Positions 37,988 through 46,384 of a stretch of 64,000 nucleotides of DNA are shown piece by piece. The notes below the pieces were generated by a model that made no database searches, was not told the DNA's origin, and saw nothing but the letters and a program-made list of their open reading frames with translations. Position 1 is the first letter of the stretch, and the number at the start of each line of letters is the position of its first letter. Source of the stretch: Emiliania huxleyi CCMP1516 (Eukaryota; Haptophyta; Isochrysidales; Noelaerhabdaceae); the NCBI RefSeq assembly GCF_000372725.1, contig NW_005199516.1, forward strand, positions 12,554-76,553. Reading direction: 5' to 3'. The translations under genes were made by a program, and so were the position numbers.

Positions 37988-38788
37988 TCAGTCCAGCTGG
38001 TCCCCCCAAGCGTAGTAGAACGAGTCGCGTGCGAGCGTCGCAAGCAGGCTCAGCAGGACGACCTGGATGCCGAAGCGCGCGCAGTGGAAGGAGAGGCCGA
38101 GCGCAGCGCCGGCGTCCTGGCCGCTCATCACGGCGCCGTGCGTGAACATGTAGATGTTGGCTGGAGTTACCGCGACGGTCAGCAGGAAGAGGCCGCCAGC
38201 GGACGCGGCCGTCAGCAGCCCCCCGACCGGCAGGCCAAGCGCCCCCTCCGCCTCGACGCCGAGCCCGCTGAGCAGGCCGCCGAGCGCCAGCCCGCCGCCG
38301 CCGAGACACTCTGCGACGCCCGTCCACGCCACGTGAAACTCTGCGGAGCCGGGCAGGTACCAGAGGCCCCACGTGCCCACGGGCGGGTAGATGGCGCGGA
38401 ACGCCTCCGCGTCGGCAAAGTGGCCGACGCCGGCGGCGAGATAGAGGAGGCCGAGCAGCGGCAGAGCCGCGACGAAATCGCGATGCAGCTCGGCGGCAGC
38501 GGAGCGCGACCCGGTGATCAGCGGCAGGGCACTCTCTCGCGCGGCGTCAAACAGCCGCGTTGTGCCGACCGCGCAGGCGCCGAGGCTCGCATATGAGCCG
38601 ACGAAGACCGCTGCCTGCGCAAGCTCCGGCCAGCCGTCGATGCCCGACGAGTCAACCATGCACGGCCTCGCCGCACGCGGCGGCGCTAGCCGCGGCGCCA
38701 GCCGCACGGGAGTGGGCACGTGAGTGAACGTGAAGGCAGGCGCCGGAGCAAACGCAGAGGCGGTGATTACGCTCAGAATGAGCGACAT
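37988..38788 (-). CDS. Plastid-targeted DoxX-like membrane protein
   Basis: ATG 38788. A signal peptide (MSLILSVITASAFAP) ends with the ASAFAP motif, whose Phe after the cleavage site marks plastid import in algae with secondary red plastids, including haptophytes. A basic, Pro/Arg-rich transit-like stretch follows. The mature part has four hydrophobic spans (LPLLGLLYLAAGVGHF; GVAECLGGGGLALGGLL; GGLFLLTVAVTPANIYMF; IQVVLLSLLATLARD) with TPANIYMFTHG, a segment typical of DoxX/SURF4-type small membrane proteins. Predicted in a plastid membrane; substrate unknown. The topology and targeting are clearer than the family call. Confidence 0.62.
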   Translation of the reverse strand: MSLILSVITASAFAPAPAFTFTHVPTPVRLAPRLAPPRAARPCMVDSSGIDGWPELAQAAVFVGSYASLGACAVGTTRLFDAARESALPLITGSRSAAAELHRDFVAALPLLGLLYLAAGVGHFADAEAFRAIYPPVGTWGLWYLPGSAEFHVAWTGVAECLGGGGLALGGLLSGLGVEAEGALGLPVGGLLTAASAGGLFLLTVAVTPANIYMFTHGAVMSGQDAGAALGLSFHCARFGIQVVLLSLLATLARDSFYYAWGDQLD

Positions 38789-38879
38789 AGGAAGGGGCAA
38801 CCACTATGCGGTGTGCCAACCAACTGTGTGGTGGGTTGAGCAACGAAGGGCAGGGTTCCAACTTTTTTGCGGGGTGTGG

Positions 38880-39030
38880 TATGGTACCTGGCAGCCACGC
38901 TGGCTGTGTGTCTTGTGAGCTTGTTTGTGTCTGTGTGTCGCTCGTGCGTGTCGTCATCATCTGTCTCGCGTCCACCCATACCGCGCTGGTGTCCACGGTC
39001 CGAGCCTGGCTGTTCTTCACCCTTTCAGCT
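38880..39030 (+). mobile_element. Dispersed repeat family R1, 3' half
   Basis: GGCAGCCACGCTGGCTGTG to GAGCCTGGCTGTTCTTCACC matches the 3' half of the 32.6 kb copy with few changes. Simple CTAC and G-run sequence follow (39030-39090). The 5' half is absent. Confidence 0.75.
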
Positions 39031-39495
39031 TTCTACCTACCTACCTATACATACTGGCCTGGTCTGACGGGGGGGGGGGGGGGGTGAGGGTTGGCCGAAG
39101 TACCTTACACAGCAAAAAAGTCCGAACGCACATGCCCCGTGCCCCGAAGAGTGAGAATTTTACAACAAAGCTCCCTCGGCCTCGCAGGAAGAGAAAAACA
39201 TGGCTTGCGCAGCCGAGTCCCCCGCTTGCACCGTTTGCATGAGGAGGAGAGACGTGCTGACCTGACGAACCGCGATCCAGGCTGCTCTTGCTGTGCTCGT
39301 TCCGTCTTCGTACACACCTTGAATCCGTCTCCGGACTCGCACAGACACTTCTCTCAGAAAAGCGTCAATCGAAACTCACCGTAGAATCGAGTAGTGGGTA
39401 CAGAACTGTTAAAACTCGACCGAGCGTCACTCCTGCACCATCCACCCTTCCTGTATCGCTTACGTCGCCGTGCCCAGCCACCAAGAACTCTGGTT

Positions 39496-40200
39496 TCATC
39501 TGGTCTTTCGCAGGGGTGCGCCGGGCACCGCACTGCCAAACAGCCACGGGTCGAGGAGCATCAGCAAGCCCAACCAGCAGGAGATCCAACACCAGCGCGA
39601 GCCAAACACGCCGTTGCCGACAGTCAGGTACACGCCCAGCGCCTGCGAGCTACCCGCAATGGCGAACGTGGCGCCCGCGGCCAAAGGTTTCATGGCCAGC
39701 AAGGGCGCAGTGATGGCAGCGACCCACATGCAGATCAGGGGCTCAGGTATCTGCCTCTCGGTTGAGATCCATCGCAGCGCTGTGTGCTGCACTGTCGTGC
39801 AGTATGGCCTCGGCCCGAAGTAGGCGGGTGCGCGTAGGTGTGCGATGGGGCCGACCCACGCGATCCCAACCATCAGGAGGCACCATCGCCAAGCCGGTGA
39901 GAGTTGGACGTCGTGGAGTGAGAGGCGGTATATGCCTGCGCAGGCCCACTGAACATATATTTCTCCGGTCAGCAGCGACGGGAGAATCCACGTCGACAGC
40001 GCGACATTCGTGGCGCTGCAGCGATCGTTGACAGGATCGGTTGCCCAGAGCGCTGCCTCCAGCCATTGCATCGAGCTGAAGGTGAACAGGAATATGGCGT
40101 GCCAACGATCGCGGTGAGTGGTGCGGCGGCGGAAAAGATAGTACGCGCAGACATACGAGAGCGCGCCAGTAGCGAGTGAGGCGCGAAGGGACCAGCACAT
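39496..40200 (-). CDS. Multi-span membrane protein of unknown function
   Basis: ATG 40200, about 234 codons, no intron. Six or seven hydrophobic segments: LATGALSYVCAYYLF, AIFLFTFSSMQWLEAALW, STWILPSLLTGEIYVQWA, WCLLMVGIAWVGPIA, PLICMWVAAITAPLLAM, GATFAIAGSSQALGVYL and WCWISCWLGLLMLLDPWLF. The SMQWLEAALWA motif recurs in small hypothetical membrane proteins of algae and giant viruses, which I recall only as a pattern. It may have another exon after VPGAPLRKTR. No transport or enzyme motif is visible. Confidence 0.55.
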   Translation of the reverse strand: MCWSLRASLATGALSYVCAYYLFRRRTTHRDRWHAIFLFTFSSMQWLEAALWATDPVNDRCSATNVALSTWILPSLLTGEIYVQWACAGIYRLSLHDVQLSPAWRWCLLMVGIAWVGPIAHLRAPAYFGPRPYCTTVQHTALRWISTERQIPEPLICMWVAAITAPLLAMKPLAAGATFAIAGSSQALGVYLTVGNGVFGSRWCWISCWLGLLMLLDPWLFGSAVPGAPLRKTR

Positions 40201-40401
40201 CCCACGACACAAGTCAATGGCGCGCTCCTACGTGGCGCGCGTCAGGACTCCGAGTTCGGGAGATCGGCGAGATTGCGAAGATGTAACGGTCGCGCAAAAA
40301 AGAAAAAAGAAAAGAAGACAGGGATCCGGAGCGAATTCTTCTTTCACGTTGCGCCGTATCCGAGTAACCCCTGGATAGGTCGCTCGCGCGACCTCTCCTG
40401 G

Positions 40402-40680
40402 ATGCGCAAGGGGCCCATAGGGGTCACGCGGAGGGAGGCGCTGTTAGCGGCGGAGGAGGCGAAGGCGGCCGCGCGGGCGGCGGAGAAGGCGGCGCGGGCA
40501 GCGGAGGGGGGGAAGGGCGGCGGCAGCGGGCGGCAGTCCCGCGAGGCACGCCGGCGGAAGGGTTCGTCTTCGCGGGGCGGGGTGCGCACTGCGCGCCGCG
40601 AGGATGAGCCTGAGCCAGGGGAGGGTTGGGAAGGGGGGGCGAGGCCGGAGGAGTATGACGGCCTCTTCGACGGCCCATAA
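40402..40680 (+). CDS. Small Ala/Glu/Arg-rich protein, hypothetical
   Basis: ATG 40402, 92 codons. MRKGPIGVTRREALLAAEEA is followed by two KAARAAE heptads, a basic Gly-rich stretch, and an acidic C-terminus ending DGLFDGP. The helix could be a short coiled coil. An R3 repeat begins about 20 bp after the stop. No family recognised. Confidence 0.35.
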   Translation: MRKGPIGVTRREALLAAEEAKAAARAAEKAARAAEGGKGGGSGRQSREARRRKGSSSRGGVRTARREDEPEPGEGWEGGARPEEYDGLFDGP

Positions 40681-40699
40681 GGGGCCGTTGTCTGCTGTG

Positions 40700-40865
40700 C
40701 CTTTTGTGGTGCTAGTTCGTGCCAGTCTGCTGTAGAGGGGCTTTTATTCGTAGAATTCTTTCACTGGTGCGCCGGTGATAGTACTAGCACGCGCCAGTTC
40801 GCACCTGTGTCGAGCCTGTGTGCTGTGAGAGAGAGTTGTCTTGTCTAAATTCTTTCACTGGAGAT
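40700..40865 (+). repeat. Dispersed repeat R3 and tail
   Basis: CCTTTTGTGGTGCTAGTTCG..TCTGCTGTAGAGGGGC..GAATTCTTTCACTGG matches 20676-20740. It continues with GTGTCGAGCCTGTGTGCTGT and GAGAGAGAGTTGTC, words repeated at 44858-45115. It lies between the small ORF and the PILS-type gene. Confidence 0.7.
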
Positions 40866-40987
40866 AGACGGCCAGGCCACGACGGCCAGCCCTGCCGACG
40901 TCGGCCTCGCCGCTGACGACTGCCTCGCTGCTGACTTCTCGCTGCTTACGAAGGCCTCGCTCCTGATAACGCCCGGCGTGGTAGGCC

Positions 40988-42575
40988 ATGTCCACGACTC
41001 TGTCGCTGGCTGGCGTCGCGGCCGCCGCGGCGCTCAAGGTCGTCATCGCTGGCGCAGCCGGCGGCCTCACAGCCCGCATGCTCCGCTTGGACGCGCGAGT
41101 GCTCACGGCGCTGTCGGAGGTCAACAAGGAGCTCTTCATCCCGCTCATGATCTTCACGTCCTGCGCCGAGGGGATCACGGCGTCGATGCTGACCCACCTG
41201 AAGGGCGTTCCCGTCATGAGCCTCGCCTTCATGCTCAATGGCCTCGTGTGCGGACAGCTGGCCGCCCGCCTCACAGCTGCGCCGCGAGCGGCACGTCCAA
41301 TCACCACCGCCCTGTGCGGCTTCTCCAACGTGGTCGGGCTCCCGCTGCCGCTGCTGCTATCCATCACAGCCGCGGTTCCGGCGCTCGCTGGACCCGCAGA
41401 TCCATCACTGCCAGAGGCGCATGCGCAGAGCCTCGAGTCGCGCACGCTCTCCTACCTCTTCCTCGTCAACGTCGTCATGAGCGTGTGCATGTGGGTGTGT
41501 GCTCCGCGCATGCTCGCCGCCGCCGCCGCCATCGCCGAGACCGACGCGCAGCCGTCCGTCGCCGGCGGCGGAGGCTACACGCCAGGACTGCCATACCGTC
41601 GCTGTGTGAGCGCCCGGTCTTCCGCCGCCGACAGCAGCCCGATGCTGGCGGCCGGTGCGGCCGTTGGGCCGGTGGCGATCGAGATGCAGCCCTCCGGAGA
41701 CTGCACTGCCGCCGCAGCCGCTTGTGCCGCGGCTGGTGCGAGCGAGCCTCCGCTCGGGCTGCAGAGGGGCGACCGGCCGGGCGCAGAGCCGTCCGATCCC
41801 GGCAGAGGGGCGCCGTCGGGTCCTGGGAGTCCTGGGAGAGCAGCACAAAGCGGCGGCAGGCTGGAGAAGACGGCGTGCCATGCTCCTCGACCGCCGCCAG
41901 CCGCTCGCTGTACGCGCCGCCTGGCCTCTTGCTTTGCACCGCTGCTGACCCGCCCGGCGCTGGCTTCGCTGGCGGGGGTGGCGACGGGCGCCACGCCGCT
42001 GCGCAGGCTGGTGGTGACTACGGATGCACCGCTGCGGTTCCTCGTCCTAGAAGCTGAATACGTACTCTTGTCTCCCAACCCGCGCTCGAGAGGGCATATA
42101 CCCCGCCGTATTCGACCGTATTCAGCCGTCTTCGCACAAAAACACAACCCCGGACCCAAGACGCACACGCACAGGCAGTCGAGAAGCCGTCGTCACTGTC
42201 CTCGTAGCCCCTCGTCTTCACGCGGTGCTCTGAGTACTACACCGCACAAGACCGCCCTCCCGCCCCGATGTCGGCGTATGCAGCACACATAGGCTCCTCC
42301 TCGACGTCGGAGTCATGCTGGGCCGAGGGGCGATCCCGCTCCTCTAGACCTCGCCTCGACCTTTCCTGGACCCTTCCTGGAACCTTCCTGGAACCTTCCT
42401 GTAGGCGATCCCGCTCATTTGTCTCACCCTCGGGGCATCGCTTTTGGTTGGCCGGGCTGCCGACGACACCACCCCGGTCGGTGGAGCAGGCGAACACGGC
42501 GGCGGCGCAGGCGGTGGCGGCGGCGGCGGCGCAGGCGGTGGCGGCGGCGGCGGCGGCGGCGATAAAGTCGGCGGC

Positions 42576-42608
<33 letters not shown>

Positions 42609-42989
42609 AGCGGCGGCCCGGGCGGCCTCCTCTTCTCCGGCGCCACGACCCGGCTTGTGCTCGTTGCAAAGCTGCTCGTCGTGCCCGCCGCAAACCTTGG
42701 TGTCGTCCTTGCGGCGTTGCGCCTCGGGCTGCTACCGCCAGCGGGCTCCAACCCGCTGCTGCCCGTGGTGCTGCTGATCGTCGGCGGCTCGCCCACCGCC
42801 ATGAACATGTCCACCATCTCGACGCTCTCGGGGGTCGGCCAGCGAGAGGTCGCGACCGTACTTTTCTGGCAGTACTGTCTAGCGGGCGTGACGATGTCGC
42901 TCTGGGCGACGGTGGGGCTGGCCCTCTTTTTGCCCGACGGTGGTGGTGCAGGGGCGGAGGAGATCGAGCTCGGGAGTGGCGATCTCTGA
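40988..42989 (+). CDS. PILS/auxin-efflux-carrier-type membrane transporter
   Basis: ATG 40988. Exons 40988-42036, 42293-42329 and 42405-42989 join in frame. The N-terminal half reads LSEVNKELFIPLMIFTSCAE..VPVMSL..FSNVVGLPLPLLLSI, typical of Mem_trans (PF03547) PIN/PILS proteins with two blocks of five helices around a soluble loop. The loop is long and disordered. Splicing restores APLRLLLDVGVMLGRGAIPL and then ICLTLGASLL, the start of the second block. A poly-Gly stretch (about 40 residues) sits inside this block. The end reads LPVVLLIVGGSPTAMNMSTI..FWQYCLAGVTMSLW, as in PILS. Likely in the ER or plasma membrane, exporting a small organic anion. The introns are striking: intron 2 (42330-42404, GC-AG) starts GCGATCCCGCTC and exon 3 starts with the same 12 bases. 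Confidence 0.75.
42330..42404 (+). repeat. 75 bp GC-AG intron with 12 bp edge duplication and CCTTCCTGGAA minisatellite
   Basis: The intron starts at 42330 with GCGATCCCGCTC. It contains three CCTTCCTGGA(A/C) units and ends CCTGTAG, followed by exon 3, which also starts GCGATCCCGCTC. The duplication is exact over 12 bases. The join gives GRG|AIPL in frame. Confidence 0.8.
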
Positions 42990-43007
42990 GCGTGTGATTA
43001 CAATAAA

Positions 43008-43052
43008 AAACAGACACCTCTCTACTGTGAGATGATGAGTAAAAAAAGGAAC
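43008..43052 (+). repeat. Short dispersed repeat shared with 25893-25935
   Basis: ACAGACACCTCTCTACTGTG AGATG, then A-rich sequence and GGAACAG, matches the flank of the ROCO gene. Both lie just after the stop of a gene (PILS here, ROCO there), so it may be a 3' UTR or polyadenylation-related element, or a short mobile repeat. Confidence 0.6.
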
Positions 43053-43211
43053 AGCAGCAGGTCGTGTGTACGACAGGTCCCCGCCGCCCGGCGCAGGCGG
43101 CAGGGCCGTCCGCGCTCTTCTTCGGCAGGCGGCGAACCAGCTGAGACCTGAGTAACAAACTTTCGCACGACGCTCAGCACCTCGATGAGGTCACCACACC
43201 CCTCTCCTTAA

Positions 43212-45022
43212 AATCCCTGTGTGGTGGCGGCGTGCCGTCCTCCCATCCCTCCCTTGGGTTGTCCGTTTTCTTTCTTTCTTTTCTTTAGGTCACATGCGAC
43301 ATGGACCACCAAGAACTGGCACAGAACTGGCACGGGCTGCAGATGCAGCGACTGTCTGTCGTTCTCCACACCGCCGTGGCTCGCGGGAGTCGCTACCCAA
43401 CGCGGCCAAAGGATCGCGCCGGAAAATTCTCGCTGGGCGCGCATCCCCCTAGGTTTCTTCATTCGGAGGCCCCGTTTTCAGGCGGGCGGCACGAGGGCCG
43501 GGCGAGGCGGCGGGCCCAACACGGCAGCGCTTGATCGCGACGGCGCCCACATGAGCTCGGAGGAGGACGAGAAGCCCGCAGCGCGCCAAATCACCTTCTC
43601 GCTCGAGGACGGGACCGTGCTTTGGGAGGGCACGGCCGAAACGTTTGGCCCCAGGCCGTTCGTGCAGCTGGCTGACGAGGCCGGCAAGAAGTACATCTTC
43701 AAGAATATAAACCGTGAAGCATTCGCATTCTTAAGCAAAGGAGGAGCAGGCGAAATCAAGGCGCTCACGCTCGCCACCATCGATACCTCCCTGCGCCTCG
43801 CCAGCGGCACGGGCGTCAAGCAAGCCGCGTTTCAGCTCGGCGGCTCAGTGAAGGAGCCGACGACCCTTGAAGGTGCGGTCGCGCCGCTCGCTGGCTTCCG
43901 AGGTGGTCTTTATAAGGACTGCGTCTTCGACGTGAGTGCACAGAAGGACGCTAAGGCCGCGACTTCGTTGGCAGACATCATCAACCATGAAGACGACTGT
44001 GACAGGCTGGATGCTATAACGACCGACTCCTTCCAGCGCTTCGCCTTCTTGATCATGATCGGGCGCGTCGGCACGATCAACCTCGATGACGTTTTGGTGC
44101 GCCCCGCGGAGGGCGGCGGCCTGGCTCTCGTGTACGGCGACGTGAAGAAGGTCGGCTGGCACAATTATCTGAAAAAGTCGGGCGTGTACGACGAGGAAGC
44201 GCGTGAGTTCCGCGATGGAGGCCCGCTGGATGAGTTACGCCCCGTGCTCCAGTGCGTGACGGCGCGCATGGCCAAGTCGGATGAGTACGAGCAAGTCGAA
44301 TGGAGCGAGGACTACGGCTGGCGCGACGAGGATGGCCGCGACCGTCGCGACGGCGCTCATATGTGGGTGGAGTGGGAGCAGCGTCCGCTCGCTCCGTCCG
44401 TCGCGCAGCTTTTGACGTCGTGGACGGAGGCCGAGATCGATTCCGCCCTTGGCGCGAAGGAGAGCGCCGCCGTCGCTTTCAAGGAGGCGTTCCTGCGCCT
44501 CAACGAGCAGAAGCTCGCGGCCGCCGAGGTTTGCTCGTCCAGCGAGGGGCCATCCGATGGCGGGTCGAGCGAGAGCGGTGAGAGCAAGAAGCAAAAGCGC
44601 GTCGAAGCGCGGGCGGAGGCGGCGGCAGAGGCGGAGGCGAAGTGGAAGGCGCACATGAAGGAGCGTCTGCTCGCCCTGCAGGCCAAGGTCCGCGCCGGCG
44701 CGCGACCAAGCATGAGCGTCATCAACCTGATGCTGCGCAAGAAACCGGAGGTGGCGGCGGCGGCCACCGCTGCCGCAGCAGCACCAGTTGCCCTGACCGA
44801 TGAGGAGCGCCGCCGCAAAGCCGAGCTAGAAGCCGCAGCTGGGCTGGTGCCGGGGTGAAGTGTCGAGCCTGTCTGCTGTGAGAGAGAGTTGGGTTTGAAA
44901 AATTCTTTTCCTAGCACGCGCCAGTCCGCACCTGTGTCGAGCCTGTCTGCTGTAAAAAAGAAAGAAAACGGACAAGCCAAGGGAGGGATGGGAGGACGGC
45001 ACGCCGCCACCACACAGGGATT
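43212..45022. mobile_element. 1.8 kb unit bounded by 68 bp inverted repeats and carrying one gene
   Basis: The left arm 43212-43281 begins AATCCCTGTGTGGTGG and ends in a CTTTCTTT run. The right arm 44953-45022 is its reverse complement with about one mismatch in the first 60 bases. The only long gene inside is 43551-44858. No clear target-site duplication is seen next to the arms. It could be a DNA-transposon-type unit with a captured or unrecognised gene, or two copies of a dispersed repeat in opposite orientation. Confidence 0.55.
43551..44858 (+). CDS. Unknown protein inside inverted-repeat unit
   Basis: ATG 43551, 435 codons, no intron. The N-terminal two thirds looks folded: KKYIFKNINREAFAFLSKGG, SLADIINHEDDCDRLDAITT, FQRFAFLIMIGRVGTINLDD and LVYGDVKKVGWHNYLKKSG. 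The C-terminal third is a charged helix (KKQKRVEARAEAAAEAEAKW) with a Ser-rich linker. The middle bears a faint likeness to lipid-kinase-type lobes (F..F..MIGR..NLDDVLV), but no catalytic triad is convincing. No transposase, integrase or nuclease motif is recognised. Codon use is as GC3-rich as the neighbours, so recent transfer is not indicated. Confidence 0.6.
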   Translation: MSSEEDEKPAARQITFSLEDGTVLWEGTAETFGPRPFVQLADEAGKKYIFKNINREAFAFLSKGGAGEIKALTLATIDTSLRLASGTGVKQAAFQLGGSVKEPTTLEGAVAPLAGFRGGLYKDCVFDVSAQKDAKAATSLADIINHEDDCDRLDAITTDSFQRFAFLIMIGRVGTINLDDVLVRPAEGGGLALVYGDVKKVGWHNYLKKSGVYDEEAREFRDGGPLDELRPVLQCVTARMAKSDEYEQVEWSEDYGWRDEDGRDRRDGAHMWVEWEQRPLAPSVAQLLTSWTEAEIDSALGAKESAAVAFKEAFLRLNEQKLAAAEVCSSSEGPSDGGSSESGESKKQKRVEARAEAAAEAEAKWKAHMKERLLALQAKVRAGARPSMSVINLMLRKKPEVAAAATAAAAAPVALTDEERRRKAELEAAAGLVPG

Positions 45023-45115
45023 GTCTGCTAAAAAGAAAGAAAGAAAAGAAAGAAAATCTGCTGTGTGAGAGATAGTTGTTCTCATTTAATTCTTTTCCGA
45101 GCGTCTAAAAATTCT
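44858..45115 (+). repeat. Tandem R3-type tails
   Basis: Three partial copies of GTCTGCTGTGAGAGAGAGTT..AATTCTTTTCC lie between the 43.5 kb and 45.2 kb genes, interleaved with AAAGAAAG runs and the right inverted-repeat arm. The same words occur once near 40800. Confidence 0.65.
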
Positions 45116-45159
45116 TTTCCGAGTGGCGGTTACTACTCCGCCGGCCGCATTGCAGCCGC

Positions 45160-45720
45160 ATGACGATCGATCGCAGTCGCAGGGCTGCGGTCCCAATGAC
45201 GATCCGGACACATCATTCAAAGTCAAACGAGCATCTCGTGCGTCCGGCGACCGCGTCGGCTCGCTCCCGCTCGTCACTGAGCCGCCCCAACAGGTCGCGG
45301 CCGAAGAGTGCTGATCCGCGAGCGACAATCAGGGAGGGCGTCCCATTTCACAAGAAGACACCGTTGCAGCGAGCCATCGACGGGGATGTGGGACCTCCTA
45401 TGCTTGGCATTTCGGGAATGGCAATATCGACCCTCGAGCGGATTTATCGCGAGGAGTTTGAAGGTGTTCTCGCCAACGCATGTGACCACCCCTATGTGTC
45501 GACTACTGCATGGAACCAGGGCTCGATCCCGCACAACTTGGTGACGGGCTCGGCACTTTCGCCGCACTTCTTTTCAAGCACTGGACCAGGCGGCCGGTCT
45601 TCCTGGGCCTCCGAATATACCGTCTCGTTCTACAAGCGCAGCCGGAGCGACCAACTCAGGGCAAATGATCCCCTAAAAGCGGTCGGCATCCGATCTGAGC
45701 AAATGCGCTTTGTGGGTTGA
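45160..45720 (+). CDS. Hypothetical 186-residue protein
   Basis: ATG 45160. A basic N-terminus (ATASARSRSSLSRPNRSRPK) is followed by a better ordered part: PFHKKTPLQRAIDGDVGPPM, STLERIYREEFEGVLANACD, SSWASEYTVSFYKRS and a C-terminus QMRFVG. The conserved-looking short aromatic turns are reminiscent of small axonemal microtubule-associated proteins, but this is a weak impression. It is preceded by R3 repeats. Confidence 0.5.
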   Translation: MTIDRSRRAAVPMTIRTHHSKSNEHLVRPATASARSRSSLSRPNRSRPKSADPRATIREGVPFHKKTPLQRAIDGDVGPPMLGISGMAISTLERIYREEFEGVLANACDHPYVSTTAWNQGSIPHNLVTGSALSPHFFSSTGPGGRSSWASEYTVSFYKRSRSDQLRANDPLKAVGIRSEQMRFVG

Positions 45721-46384
45721 GAGCAGCATCAGCTACTCAGGCCGCACGGCCGTCTCCCTACGCACCATGTGGAAGGGCGTGCGCCGGGCGCGGGCAGGGG
45801 CGGCGGCCGGGCGCGGCGCCGCGGGGCGGCAGCGATACTGTAAGCTCGCAGAGCCAGAGGGAGAGATCGAGAGGCGAGGTCGCGCGGCGGGACCGACTGT
45901 CTCTCTCCTGCAACTTCCCTGTCTCACACATACGCCAACCAACGGCCGATCGCCGAGAGGTGTCACAGCGTATGTATATTATTAAACGAAAGCGCTTGAG
46001 CGAAAGCGCGCTCATCAACGGACAACGACGCTCTCACCTCTCTCACGGGGTTAGAGGGGAGCGTGGGGTCTTAGCTCTTACTCTTAGGGAAAGAACTCTC
46101 AGGGTAGGGGCGCGTTTTTGAGTATCTCTCGTACGTGTCAGCGTGTAACCCTGCCAGGGCCTCAGGCCGCATCCCCACATGCACATCAATCCGCAGCGGC
46201 TCTCGCCGCGCAGTACAAAGCCCGCCCCGCGGGATCAGAGAGCCACAGCGATGAGCGCGCCGCTCTCTCGCCTTCCTCGGACACCACGGCGGCATCGCGG
46301 GGCGCCATGGCCCCTGCTCTCCCCTCGCGTCTCTGCGCCTCCGCAGTCTTCCACAGCTCTTTCTCCCCCCCCCCCCCCCGCACT
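45721..46384. other. Convergent intergenic, no gene seen
   Basis: Lies between the ends of the 45.2 kb (+) and 46.4-50.1 kb (-) genes. GC-rich, with a C-run near 46370. Short ORFs on both strands appear random. Confidence 0.5.
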
